DNA of 64,000 nucleotides from PVC group bacterium. GTDB lineage: Bacteria; Verrucomicrobiota; Kiritimatiellia; CAIKKV01; CAITUY01. The notes beneath the pieces are model-generated. The model was not told the DNA's origin and ran no database searches. It saw only the letters and a program-made list of their open reading frames with translations. The translations under genes and the position numbers were made by a program. Location of the stretch: assembly GCA_945870225.1 (NCBI GenBank), contig CAMBRF010000004.1:80094-144093 (forward strand), in the 5' to 3' direction. Shown piece after piece: positions 1-9,069 of the stretch (position 1 is its first letter; the number at the start of each line of letters is the position of its first letter).

Positions 1-381
1 ACCCCCGGACAGCATCACCCGCGCTTCCTCGATGATCAGCGGCAGCGAGGACTCATCCAGCAGCGCCCGTCGCCCCGTGGCGCGCTCGATGATCGTCGAT
101 CCCCGACGAATCGAGGATTCCTCCGCCAGGGCCCAGATGGCCAGCAGGTTCAGCGGTCCGTATAACGTGCCATCCGGCAACTGCACCATCCAGTTGAGCC
201 GCATCTCGGGGTACGTCTCGGCCGGTTTCCACTCACTCTTGTCCGCCGACAGGGCACAACCCGGAATGATGCGGGCATCGGTGCCCCAGGCGCACAGGGT
301 CACCATGTCAACGGGACCATACACCGCCCCATCGGGAGTCCTCAGGAAAAGTTGACCGACCAGATTCGTGGAACTGTCCAT
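1..381 (-). CDS. GYF_2-domain protein, 3-prime part outside window
   Basis: The frame is open from an ATG at 381 to the window edge, giving 127 residues and no stop. Two related segments of about 45 residues are visible. Each has the pattern DG-x-x-YGP, then a Leu/Trp-rich helix, then a basic or polar strand ending in W-K-P-A (first copy) or a comparable position. This pattern is typical of the GYF_2 domain, a probable protein-binding module found in many bacterial membrane and regulatory proteins. The gene begins 11 bases after the dnaE stop codon on the same strand, so it is probably co-transcribed with dnaE. The rest of the protein cannot be seen, so no function is assigned. The domain call rests on pattern only. 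Confidence 0.6.
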   Translation of the reverse strand, partial: MDSSTNLVGQLFLRTPDGAVYGPVDMVTLCAWGTDARIIPGCALSADKSEWKPAETYPEMRLNWMVQLPDGTLYGPLNLLAIWALAEESSIRRGSTIIERATGRRALLDESSLPLIIEEARVMLSGG

Positions 382-392
382 GACTCGACTCT

Positions 393-3300
393 TCATCCTT
401 CCGACTTGTCACCCGATCCGCCATCGCTCCCACCCCTGAAGCGCGGGGGACGCCGCGGCTTGCGACAGGGCGACGAATTGATCGCCACATAGACACTGTC
501 TTCGCCGACCAGATGCTCGATCCGGGCAATCAGATCCTCGTCGCACGTTACCTTATACACGTTGTCCGTGTCCAAAAACACCTTTTCACCGCTGGGGAAT
601 TGCAGGCATACGATCACCGGCGTCCGGCCCGGATGGGCTTCGAGCACCCCGCGCAACTCCATCATCAGCGCCTCGCCAAAATGCCCGGCCGGCAGATGGA
701 TGCTGACCCGCTCCGCAAACAGCTTGGGGGCATCCTCCAGGGGATAAATCTCGCTGGCAATGATCTTGACCTCGTTTTCCTCGTGCTTGACGTCCCCGCA
801 AAGAAGCACCGCCTTATCCGCCACCAGGACCCCCTTGTACTCCTGATACGTTTCCGGATAGACAACGACCTCAACATTGCCGTCGAGATCCTCAAGCCGC
901 AACACGGCCATGGGATCCTTCTTCTTGGTGAAACGCTGCGTCAACGAAGAGATAAGTCCACCGAGGCGTGTCGACTTGCCATCCTCGATGGCGCTCAACC
1001 CCTGAACATTCGTCAGCTGATACCGGGCCAGAAGCTTCTCGTACTGGCTGAGCGGGTGACCGCTCATATAGACCCCCAGCAGTTCACGTTCGCCAATCAG
1101 AAGCTCACTCTCATGCCAGGGTGCCGCCTCGGGCAATTGGGCGTCGGAGAGCGTCTGGGTGGTGTCGCCGGCCCCGAACATATCGAACAGACTCGCCTGC
1201 CCCGACTGTTTGTCACGGAGGGCGGCGGTCGCGCGATTCATGGCGAAGTCAATCCCGCCGAAAAGACGGCCCCGCTCCATTCCTGAAAAATCGAAGGCGC
1301 CGGACCGGATCAGGCTTTCCAAAGTCTTTTTATTCGCCTGCTGGCCCTGGATACGGGAACAGAAATCCATCAGTCCCTTGTAAGGCCCGGATCGGCCCCG
1401 CTCGGCAACGACTTCCCGTGAGGCACCTTCGCCCACGTTCTTGATGCCGGCCAAACCGTATCGAATGCCGCCTTTGACCGGCTTAAAGCGCACGTCGCTT
1501 TCATTGATGTCCGGCGGCAGGATTTCCAAGCCCAGGGCGCGGCCTTCATTGATGAAAATGGGGATCTTATCGAGATTGCCCATTTCGCTGGAGAGCAGCG
1601 CGGCCATGAACTCCTCGGGATAATGGGCCTTCAGGTAGGCGGTCTGGAAGGCCACCAGGCTGTAGGCGGCGCTGTGGGATTTGTTGAACCCATAACCGGC
1701 GAACTTCTCGATCATGTCGAAGATTTCTTCGGCCTTCTTCGCGGGGATCTGGCTCGTCTTGGCACAGCCTTCCACAAACTTCGCGCGCATGCTGGCCATT
1801 TCATCGGCTTTCTTTTTGCCGATCGCCCGCCGCAGCAGGTCGCCCATGCCCAGCGAGAAACCCGCCAGCACATTGGCCACGCGCTGGACCTGCTCCTGAT
1901 AGACCATGTACCCGTAGGTTTCCTTCAGGATGGGTTCCTGCAACGGATGCGCATACTCGATGGGCTCGCGACCATGTTTGCGGTTGATGAAACTATCGAT
2001 GAACTGCATGGCGCCCGGACGATAGAGGGCATTCATGGCGATCAGTTCCTCGATCATGGTCGGGCCAAGCTTGCTGAGAAGATCCCGCATCCCGCCACTT
2101 TCAAACTGGAACACCCCGACCGCGTCCCCCCGCTGGAGCAACTCGAACGTGAGTTTGTCATCCACTGGAATCCGGGAGATATCCACCGTTTCGCCGCGGT
2201 TCTGCCGCACCAGGTTCACCGCCTCATGAATCACGGTGAGCGTCTTGAGTCCGAGAAAATCCATCTTGAGCAGACCGATCTTACCGATCGGCTCCATGGA
2301 ATACTGCGTGATGGTCTGGCCTTCCTTATCACGGGTGAGCGGCACGATCTCGATCAACGGCTTCTCCCCGATCACCACCCCCGCCGCATGAGTGCCGGCG
2401 TTCCTGAAAAGCCCTTCCAAGACAAAGCCGTAGTCCAGAATCCGCTTGCAGTTCTCATTGGTCTCATAGGCCTTCTTGAAGTCGGGATTGATCTCCATGG
2501 CTTTCTTGAGCGTGATTTTCGGGTCTTCCGGAACCAGCTTGGCCAGGCGATCGCACTCGGAGAAGGGAAGCTCCAGCACTCGCCCCACATCCCGGATTAC
2601 CGTCTTGGCGCCCAGGGACCCGAACGTAATGATCTGGGCGCAGTTCTCGCGGCCATACTTCTCCTTGACGTACTCAATCACCTCGCCGCGCCGCGTCTGA
2701 CAGAAATCGATATCGAAATCGGGGGGCGACACGCGCTCCGGGTTCAGGAAGCGCTCGAAGATCAACCCGTACCGCAACGGATCGATCCCGGTAATGCCCA
2801 GGAGGTACGCGACCAGGCTCCCCGCACCCGAGCCGCGGCCGGGGCCGACCGGAATATCATGCGTCTTGGCAAAGTGGATAAAATCCCAGACCACGAGGAA
2901 ATAGTTGATGAACCCTGTCTTCTCGATGACCGCCAACTCATACTGGTACCGGTCTACCAGCTCCTTTTCATGAGCATCCTTCGGCTTGTCGGCCTGTTCG
3001 ACCCCGTACAACTGGCGGAGCCCGTCATGACACAGCTTGAGCAGGTAGTCCTTCTGGGTGAACGGACTCGGAACCTTGAAAATGGGGAAATGCAGCTCGT
3101 CAAAGGTAAAGCCGACATTGCATCGTTCGGCAATCCGCAACGTATTGGATATGGATTCAGGAATCTCACGGAACAAGGCGGCCATCTGATCGCCGCTTTT
3201 GAAGAAGAACTCGGAGGAATGGTAGCGCATCCGCTTGGGATCGCTCAAAACCGTCTGAGTCTGGAGACACAGCAGCACTTCATGCGCCTCCGCATGCTCC

Positions 3301-3941
3301 TGCCTGAGATAATGCACGTCGTTGGTCGCGACGATCCCGAGTTGCAGCTTCCTGGCCAGCGCCACAATCCCCTTGTTGGCCTTGCGTTGCTCGGGGATCA
3401 TGTGATCCTGGACTTCCAGGAAGAAGTTCTCCGGCCCCATAATATCCATGTATTGCCGGGCCGTCCTGACCGCCCCCTCCTCATCGTCATTCACCAGGCG
3501 CTGCGGAATCTCGCCCTTGAGACAGGACGACAGGGCGATCAACCCCTGATGATGACTGGCAAGCAGTTCCTTGTCGATGCGCGGCTTGTAGTAAAAGCCC
3601 TCAAGATGGGCGGCGCTGACCAGACGCACCAGATTCCGGTACCCCATATCGTTCGTCGCCAGCAGCACCAGATGATTGCTGTGCGATTTGGCGGAATGCT
3701 CGGTCTTCCGGTCGAAACGGCTGCCCTCCGCCATGTAGACTTCACAGCCGATGATCGGCTTGATGCCTTTGGCCTTGGCGGCCTGGTAAAAAGGAACCAC
3801 CCCGTACATCACCCCGTGATCGGTGATGGCCACAGCCGGCATCTTCTGAGCGACGGCCGCCTCGGTCATATCGGCAATACGGCAGGCACCATCCAGCATG
3901 CTGTATTCGGTATGAACATGAAGGTGGACAAAAGGGGTCAT
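393..3941 (-). CDS. dnaE: DNA polymerase III subunit alpha
   Basis: This is the catalytic subunit of the replicative DNA polymerase. The 1182 residues match the usual DnaE length of about 1160. An N-terminal PHP domain opens with HLHVHTEYS (residues 6-14). The polymerase active site is marked by PDFDIDF near residue 409, and the palm/fingers region follows with GVFQFESGGM and, near residue 757, GYGFNKSHSAAYS. A helix-hairpin-helix region and an OB-fold region follow before a short basic tail. The start at MTPFVHLHVHTEYS fits the family because the PHP motif sits almost at the N-terminus. The acetyltransferase gene lies 37 bases upstream on the same strand. Nothing suggests a DnaE2-type error-prone polymerase, since no imuA/imuB neighbours are present. 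Confidence 0.98.
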   Translation of the reverse strand: MTPFVHLHVHTEYSMLDGACRIADMTEAAVAQKMPAVAITDHGVMYGVVPFYQAAKAKGIKPIIGCEVYMAEGSRFDRKTEHSAKSHSNHLVLLATNDMGYRNLVRLVSAAHLEGFYYKPRIDKELLASHHQGLIALSSCLKGEIPQRLVNDDEEGAVRTARQYMDIMGPENFFLEVQDHMIPEQRKANKGIVALARKLQLGIVATNDVHYLRQEHAEAHEVLLCLQTQTVLSDPKRMRYHSSEFFFKSGDQMAALFREIPESISNTLRIAERCNVGFTFDELHFPIFKVPSPFTQKDYLLKLCHDGLRQLYGVEQADKPKDAHEKELVDRYQYELAVIEKTGFINYFLVVWDFIHFAKTHDIPVGPGRGSGAGSLVAYLLGITGIDPLRYGLIFERFLNPERVSPPDFDIDFCQTRRGEVIEYVKEKYGRENCAQIITFGSLGAKTVIRDVGRVLELPFSECDRLAKLVPEDPKITLKKAMEINPDFKKAYETNENCKRILDYGFVLEGLFRNAGTHAAGVVIGEKPLIEIVPLTRDKEGQTITQYSMEPIGKIGLLKMDFLGLKTLTVIHEAVNLVRQNRGETVDISRIPVDDKLTFELLQRGDAVGVFQFESGGMRDLLSKLGPTMIEELIAMNALYRPGAMQFIDSFINRKHGREPIEYAHPLQEPILKETYGYMVYQEQVQRVANVLAGFSLGMGDLLRRAIGKKKADEMASMRAKFVEGCAKTSQIPAKKAEEIFDMIEKFAGYGFNKSHSAAYSLVAFQTAYLKAHYPEEFMAALLSSEMGNLDKIPIFINEGRALGLEILPPDINESDVRFKPVKGGIRYGLAGIKNVGEGASREVVAERGRSGPYKGLMDFCSRIQGQQANKKTLESLIRSGAFDFSGMERGRLFGGIDFAMNRATAALRDKQSGQASLFDMFGAGDTTQTLSDAQLPEAAPWHESELLIGERELLGVYMSGHPLSQYEKLLARYQLTNVQGLSAIEDGKSTRLGGLISSLTQRFTKKKDPMAVLRLEDLDGNVEVVVYPETYQEYKGVLVADKAVLLCGDVKHEENEVKIIASEIYPLEDAPKLFAERVSIHLPAGHFGEALMMELRGVLEAHPGRTPVIVCLQFPSGEKVFLDTDNVYKVTCDEDLIARIEHLVGEDSVYVAINSSPCRKPRRPPRFRGGSDGGSGDKSEG

Positions 3942-3978
3942 GACACAACCAGCCCAATCATAAGGTCAAGGAACAGGA

Positions 3979-4470
3979 TCACATATCCATCGCCATCGCC
4001 ACTTCGGGACACGTGAAGGGCGAATCATATTTCGCGCAGTTGATGCAGCCCATATAGAGCTTGTGCATAAGCGACGCCTTGGGCACCTCATGGAATCCCA
4101 TCTTCCGGAAAAACTCGGGGGTAAACGTCAGCACAATGATCTGGGAGGGATGCAGCACCGTGATCCGCTCGATGACCGCCTTGACCAGGCGCGCCCCGAC
4201 GCCATGCTTCCGCAGCGACTTCTGCACCGCCAGCGACTTGACCTCAACCGAGGGATGCCGGGCATGGCCGATCTCGGGCAGAATGGACCAGGAGACCACA
4301 CCTACAATCGCGCCGCCCTTTTCGCAAACGAGAAAGCGGTCGATGTTCTGGGCGATGTCGGAAAGCGGTCGGGCCAACAACTCTTTCGGATAAGCCTTGA
4401 TCAGACTGTAGATCCCTTCGGCATCCGTAAAGCCAGCGTTTCGAACAATAAGTTCAGGTTTCTTTTTCAC
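3979..4470 (-). CDS. GNAT N-acetyltransferase, short ArgA-like
   Basis: This 163-residue single-domain GNAT protein has the acetyl-CoA binding loop SLRKHGVGARLV at about residues 84-95 and a mid-protein beta strand VEVKSLAV. The C-terminus carries a cysteine-containing stretch, MGCINCAKYDSPFTCPE. As I remember it, that tail is typical of short stand-alone N-acetylglutamate synthases annotated as argA-like in deltaproteobacteria and relatives. If so, it acetylates glutamate as the first step of arginine synthesis. No arginine genes are adjacent, so the substrate is inferred from family resemblance only. The start is supported by the compact N-terminus MKKKPELIVRNA. It lies between the glycosyltransferase and dnaE on the same strand. 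Confidence 0.75.
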   Translation of the reverse strand: MKKKPELIVRNAGFTDAEGIYSLIKAYPKELLARPLSDIAQNIDRFLVCEKGGAIVGVVSWSILPEIGHARHPSVEVKSLAVQKSLRKHGVGARLVKAVIERITVLHPSQIIVLTFTPEFFRKMGFHEVPKASLMHKLYMGCINCAKYDSPFTCPEVAMAMDM

Positions 4471-4565
4471 CCGTCAAGCATACCCCAGACCAGATTCGAC
4501 ATCCAAGTAAAAGATGTCACCCCAGCAGGGTTGGACCCGCCAGGCTACCTGAGCCGGCCATCCGC

Positions 4566-6083
4566 TCATTCAGGCGTGGAACAGGGCTCGAGCCGCTCGA
4601 TGCGTACCGACTGCCAGATTGAGAGAATACCCATGTACAGGTAGCCGCAGGCGTACAAAACAAGGAAAGGCACAGCCCCGAAACGACCCGCCTGACTATA
4701 AACCTGCACCGTATAGAGTCCGTAGAGGCCAAGTCCTATCTCAACCAGCGCAATGATTGAAAAGCGTTCGGCATACAGCCGCCCCGTCTTATCGCCCCGC
4801 TTGGGTGTGCGGACAAACTCACTCTGCCGGCCCCGGAGGGCCTCGATAATCGCGCGTGTGTTTGAGAAAGCCAGCCCCACACCCACCACCATCAAAACTG
4901 GCATCCAAAACAGGCTCTTCCATCCTTCGCGCCGGTCCACCACGCACTGGGCGTACACATACAGCACGCTCGGCCCGAGAATCGAAAGGGCCAAAGGCAG
5001 TGCGGTCACGCCGAAAAACCAGGTTGGCAGGGTATGATGCCGCGTGATCAACAGAAGAGGCAGTGCCAAAATGGAAAGCGCCAGCATCAGGGGATGCACC
5101 CCGTACCCGCTGATGTGCATCACCGCTTCGAATTTCTTGAACCAGGAACACTTCTCGCGCCGCAAAAGCGGCAACATTTTGAGCAGCGTCTGGAACGACC
5201 CTTTCGCCCAGCGGAACTGCTGACTGCGAAAGGCCGCGATGGTCTCCGGCAGTTCGGCGGGAACCACCAGGTCAGGCAGGTATAATCCCTTCCATCCCTC
5301 GAACTGCACCCGGTAGGAAAGATCCAGGTCCTCGGTCAGCGTATCCCATTGCCACCCCCCGCCCGAAGCAATCGCCGTGCGCCGCCAGATGCCGGCCGTC
5401 CCGTTGAAATTCATGAACAGGCAGTTCCACCCGCGGGCAATCTGTTCCACGATAAAATGCCCGTCTATTCCGATCGACTGCGCCCGCGTGAGCACCGAAG
5501 AACCATGATTCAGGTGCCCCCAGCGCGCCTGCGCAAAGCCCAATTGGGGATCACGCAGGAAGAACGGAACCATCGAAATCAGGTAATCCTCCGGCGGGAC
5601 AAAGTCCGCGTCAAAAACAGCCAGCAATTCGCCCCGTGCCACCTCCAGGCCTTCCGCCAAGGCGCCGCCTTTGTACCCCGTACGTTGCCGGCGATGAAGG
5701 ACATGGATATCGTGGCCAAGGGCACGCATTTCGCCAGACACCCGGTCCACGACCGCACGGGTATCGTCGGTGGAGTCGTCCAGCACCTGGATCTCGTGCT
5801 TGTCCACCGGATAGCGCATGGCACAGACCGCCCGGATGATGCGCTCCGCCACATTCCGCTCGTTAAAAATCGCAATCTGGGTCGTGACAACAGGAAGATC
5901 ATCACGCGCCAGAAGATCCCCCATTTCAGACATGATCTGCAGACGCGCCGAGCTCGCTGCCGCCCGCCGCCGCTGAAAGAGCACGAGCATCACATAACAG
6001 TTAAGCCCGTAAACCATCAGTCCGAGGGTGGGAATAAGATAGAGAACGATGAGAACGACAAAAAGAAACTGATTCATAAGCAT
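4566..6083 (-). CDS. Family 2 glycosyltransferase, cellulose-synthase-like membrane enzyme
   Basis: The 505-residue protein has an N-terminal membrane segment (about residues 4-27), a cytoplasmic GT-A domain and a group of about four C-terminal membrane segments. GT2 processive-synthase motifs are present: LDDSTDDT, the DxD in AVFDADFVPP, TEDLDLSYR, and QQFRW as the QxxRW signature. Such enzymes polymerise or transfer sugars from nucleotide-sugar donors, as in the cellulose, glucomannan and related synthase groups. No PilZ domain and no bcsB-type partner are visible, so the polymer is unknown. Starts at 6083 and 6077 are both possible (M-L-M-N). A CGGAT stretch lies just upstream and fits the second ATG slightly better. 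It probably heads a minus-strand run toward dnaE. Confidence 0.9.
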   Translation of the reverse strand: MLMNQFLFVVLIVLYLIPTLGLMVYGLNCYVMLVLFQRRRAAASSARLQIMSEMGDLLARDDLPVVTTQIAIFNERNVAERIIRAVCAMRYPVDKHEIQVLDDSTDDTRAVVDRVSGEMRALGHDIHVLHRRQRTGYKGGALAEGLEVARGELLAVFDADFVPPEDYLISMVPFFLRDPQLGFAQARWGHLNHGSSVLTRAQSIGIDGHFIVEQIARGWNCLFMNFNGTAGIWRRTAIASGGGWQWDTLTEDLDLSYRVQFEGWKGLYLPDLVVPAELPETIAAFRSQQFRWAKGSFQTLLKMLPLLRREKCSWFKKFEAVMHISGYGVHPLMLALSILALPLLLITRHHTLPTWFFGVTALPLALSILGPSVLYVYAQCVVDRREGWKSLFWMPVLMVVGVGLAFSNTRAIIEALRGRQSEFVRTPKRGDKTGRLYAERFSIIALVEIGLGLYGLYTVQVYSQAGRFGAVPFLVLYACGYLYMGILSIWQSVRIERLEPCSTPE

Positions 6084-6307
6084 ATCCGGGCGTCCGGGAA
6101 CCGCTCGGACAATATAATTCTTTCTTGATAATTCGGGGTGTCAGTATAGGCATATCCCACCTTTCATGCAACAGATCAAAATCACACTTGGTAAAAACTA
6201 TTTCGAATTTGAATAGTCCAGGGAATGGCGTTGCACCGGGCACCCCCCGTCGGTAGAGTACAACGCATCTAGACGGCGGCGAAAGAGGCCGCTGGCAGGG
6301 AGGCGCC

Positions 6308-7435
6308 ATGACGAGTCGATCCGACATCAAGCGGTACAGGGATAATCTGAAGGAGGAGCGGAACGCCGCCGCTCTGTACGACAGAATGGCCGCTGCCGAA
6401 AATCATCCCCAACTGAAGGACCTGTACCGGAAGCTGGCCGACACGGAACGCAAACACGCCCTCGTCTGGGAAACGCGCTTGCGGGAAGCGGGCGCCGAGG
6501 TTCCCGTCTGGAAGGCCGACTGGCGAACCCGGCTTCTGGGGTGGCTGGCCCGGCGTTTCGGGGTAAACCTGGTCCTGCCCACGATTGCCGATCTTGAACA
6601 GGGGGCTGGTAACCGGTATTCTGGCCAACCGGAGGTGAAGGGAACCGGAATGGCCGCCGAGGAACGGTCCCATGCGAGAATTTTCAGGATGCTTTCCTCC
6701 GACCCCAAGGGACTGGACGGCGGGGCGGTGACCCGCTTTGAGGGACGGCATCCCGCCACGGGTGGAAATGCCTTGCGGGCCGGTGTTCTGGGTGCCAATG
6801 ACGGTCTGGTATCCGTGCTCAGCCTGGTCATGGGCGTCGCGGGGGCGGCGATGGATTCGCATGCCATCCTCATCGCGGGACTGGCGGGACTTCTGGCGGG
6901 TGCGATATCCATGGCTCTCGGCGAGTGGCTGTCGGTGCAAAGTTCCAGGGAGCTTTATGCCCGCCAGATCGCCATTGAAAAAGATGAACTTGCGACGGCA
7001 CCCCAGGAGGAGTGTGAGGAACTGGCGCTGATCTATCAGGCCAAGGGGCTCGATGCCGTTCAGGCCCACCAGGTTGCCGAACGCCTGCTGGCCGATCCGG
7101 TACAGGCGTTGAACACGTTGAGCCGTGAGGAATTGGGCATGAACCCTGATGAACTGGGAGGATCAGCCTGGGTGGCTGCTTCCACGTCATTCCTCCTTTT
7201 CGCGCTGGGTGCCGTGGTGCCGGTGCTGCCTTTTTTCTTCACAGACGGTCAACCGGCCGTAATGTGGAGCGGCGGCCTGAGCGCCATCGGCCTGTTTATC
7301 ATCGGCGCGGGAATCACCCTGGTCACCGGGCGGAATTTCTTCTGGGCGGGAATACGACAGGTTATTTTCGGTTTGGGGGCGGCGGCGATCACTTTTGGCA
7401 TCGGCCGGCTCCTAGGGGTACAGGTTCCCGGGTAA
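6308..7435 (+). CDS. VIT1/CCC1 family transporter with N-terminal ferritin-like domain
   Basis: The 375-residue protein has two parts. The first 100 or so residues form a rubrerythrin/ferritin-like helical bundle with Glu/His metal-ligand patterns (KEERNAAALYD, then ADTERKHALVW, then AAEERSHARIF). The second part is a VIT1/CCC1 membrane domain with GVLGANDGLVSVLSLVMGV, then GAISMALGEWLSVQSSREL, and three more hydrophobic segments near the C-terminus. Family members move iron or manganese ions across membranes. The fused ferritin-like domain is known in bacterial members and is thought to help capture or oxidise the metal. The start ATG follows a GGAGG ribosome site 5 bases away. The gene is transcribed away from the glycosyltransferase. 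Confidence 0.92.
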   Translation: MTSRSDIKRYRDNLKEERNAAALYDRMAAAENHPQLKDLYRKLADTERKHALVWETRLREAGAEVPVWKADWRTRLLGWLARRFGVNLVLPTIADLEQGAGNRYSGQPEVKGTGMAAEERSHARIFRMLSSDPKGLDGGAVTRFEGRHPATGGNALRAGVLGANDGLVSVLSLVMGVAGAAMDSHAILIAGLAGLLAGAISMALGEWLSVQSSRELYARQIAIEKDELATAPQEECEELALIYQAKGLDAVQAHQVAERLLADPVQALNTLSREELGMNPDELGGSAWVAASTSFLLFALGAVVPVLPFFFTDGQPAVMWSGGLSAIGLFIIGAGITLVTGRNFFWAGIRQVIFGLGAAAITFGIGRLLGVQVPG

Positions 7436-7522
7436 CCCCCACCCCCTTCGGCTCACAATTCATTTTCATCGGCCCGGTTAATATGCTAGAAGAACGCCGG
7501 TCGAAAGCGGGGGGGAACGTTC

Positions 7523-7729
7523 GTGCCGGGGATTCATCATTCAGTCATTCATGCCTGGTCGCAATTAATCGGAGGCGTAACGCTCGGATTGGGCATTCTG
7601 ATCTCCGTCTTTACCTTGTCCATGGAACAGGACGCGTCGCGGGCTATTTTTTCCGTATCGTTTCCTTTGGCGCTTCTGGGTGCCGTCATCCTTTTCGCTG
7701 GAAACTGGATTGACCGGAAAACGAGGTAA
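7523..7729 (+). CDS. Small two-helix membrane protein, hypothetical
   Basis: This 68-residue frame starts with GTG about 7 bases after a run of seven G residues that could act as a ribosome site. Two hydrophobic stretches (about residues 13-31 and 41-60) end in a basic tail, NWIDRKTR. I do not recognise a family. It follows the VIT1-like transporter by 87 bases on the same strand and may be co-transcribed, but no functional link is shown. The opposite strand is also partly open here. The call therefore rests on the membrane-protein pattern and the plausible start. Confidence 0.5.
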   Translation: MPGIHHSVIHAWSQLIGGVTLGLGILISVFTLSMEQDASRAIFSVSFPLALLGAVILFAGNWIDRKTR

Positions 7730-7764
7730 AGCCGGCATGACCCGCAGGGCCGCCGCCAGGAGGG

Positions 7765-9069
7765 TTAGGCCCTTTTCCGGCGATCCCGCTCCGCACATAC
7801 GAGCAGGGCGGCATAGGCACCATCCACACCGGCTTCCGGCGGAAAAAGCTTCTGTTGTCGCACCAGCTTGAATCCCGGATGATGCTGCAGCCATGCCCCG
7901 ATCCGCAACTCATCCTCCTCCGGCTCAAGACTGCACGTGCTGTAGACAATCCGGCCCTGAACCCGGATCTTCCTGGCGGCGCCATCCAGGATGGCCTGCT
8001 GGTGCCGGTTAACGGTTTTCATCCGTTCCAGGGAAAAACGCCAGCGGGCATCAGGCCGGCGCCGTAATACACCCGTGTTCATGCAGGGCACGTCCAGCAG
8101 AATGCCGTCAAACTCCTCCCCGGCCAGGGCGGGGCCGTCGGGCCCCTCGTCCTCCATGTTGCCCTGCACCACCCGGACAGCAGAAAGACCCATCCGTCCG
8201 AGGTTCTTCCTGAGCGTGGCCAGGCGATCCTCATGAAGGTCCATCGCGGTCAAGGTCCCGCCTCCCCCCATTCTTTCCGCCAGAATCATGGCTTTCCCGC
8301 CGGGCGCGGCACAGGCGTCCAAAATCCGCTCCCCCGGCCGGGGATCAAGCCAGTCTACCGCGATGGCCGTCGAGGGGTCCTGCACCGTGAACGAACCGTC
8401 ACTGAAACCCGGAACCGACTCGACGGCCACACCTCGGGGAAGCGTGCAGAACCGGGCCGGGTCAAAGGCATGCGGCTCGGCGAAAATCTCCTGGGCCGCC
8501 AGCCGGCTTAAAAAATACTTCATGGTCACCCGGGCACTGTTCACCCGCAACACCACGGAGGCCGGCGTGTTGTTCCAGTCGCACAGCGCCGCAGTTCGCT
8601 CCGGACCAAACGTCCGCTCCCAGCGGGCGACCAGCTCCTCGGGATGCGAGGTGCGCACCCCCACTGGCTGACCGGCCAACCCTCTCGTCAACCCCTCCCG
8701 CTCCCGGAGTACCCGCCGGAGGACGGCATTGACGAAATTGGCCTGGGCCTGACCGAACCGCAGCTTGACCCCCGCCACCGTTTCATTCACAGCCGCATAG
8801 GCTTCAACCTGGTCCAGATGAAGTAATTGATAGATCCCCACGATCGCGTGGGACCGCAGGGGAACCTCGGGTAAATGCTTCGAGCAATGACTCAGCACCC
8901 ATTCCAGTTGCCGCTTCCATTTGACCGCCCCGTAGACCAGTTCCATGACAAAGCCCCGGTCGGCCTGCACCCGGTCCATCAGTCGATCCGGGAAATCGCC
9001 GGTCTCCATCCACTGCTGGACAATCTCCGCGGCAACCAGGCGTGCATTCTTCGAGGGCTCCGGCTTCAC
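7765..9069 (-). CDS. rsmB: RsmB-like rRNA (cytosine-C5) methyltransferase
   Basis: The 434-residue protein has an N-terminal NusB-like RNA-binding region (about residues 1-140) followed by a SAM-dependent methyltransferase domain. Motif I is ILDACAAPGGKAM. The two catalytic cysteine motifs of m5C RNA methyltransferases are both present: LDVPCMNTGVLRR and YSTCSLEPEED. This architecture is that of RsmB (Sun/Fmu), which methylates C967 of 16S rRNA. The start is GTG, and its bases overlap the rlmN stop (GTGA), so the two rRNA methylation genes are translationally coupled. YebU/RsmF is an alternative but lacks the NusB-like front domain. Confidence 0.9.
   Translation of the reverse strand: MKPEPSKNARLVAAEIVQQWMETGDFPDRLMDRVQADRGFVMELVYGAVKWKRQLEWVLSHCSKHLPEVPLRSHAIVGIYQLLHLDQVEAYAAVNETVAGVKLRFGQAQANFVNAVLRRVLREREGLTRGLAGQPVGVRTSHPEELVARWERTFGPERTAALCDWNNTPASVVLRVNSARVTMKYFLSRLAAQEIFAEPHAFDPARFCTLPRGVAVESVPGFSDGSFTVQDPSTAIAVDWLDPRPGERILDACAAPGGKAMILAERMGGGGTLTAMDLHEDRLATLRKNLGRMGLSAVRVVQGNMEDEGPDGPALAGEEFDGILLDVPCMNTGVLRRRPDARWRFSLERMKTVNRHQQAILDGAARKIRVQGRIVYSTCSLEPEEDELRIGAWLQHHPGFKLVRQQKLFPPEAGVDGAYAALLVCAERDRRKRA

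Noticed and set aside
1623..4016. Long plus-strand open frame opposite dnaE (about 800 codons)
   Set aside because: It lies antisense to a certain dnaE gene. Its translation lacks domain patterns and is rich in His, Arg and Gln, as expected from a high-GC shadow frame.
6084..6307. Possible promoter (TTGGTA, 16 bases, TGAATA) near 6188
   Set aside because: The boxes are weak and promoter rules for this organism are unknown, so it was not listed as a feature.
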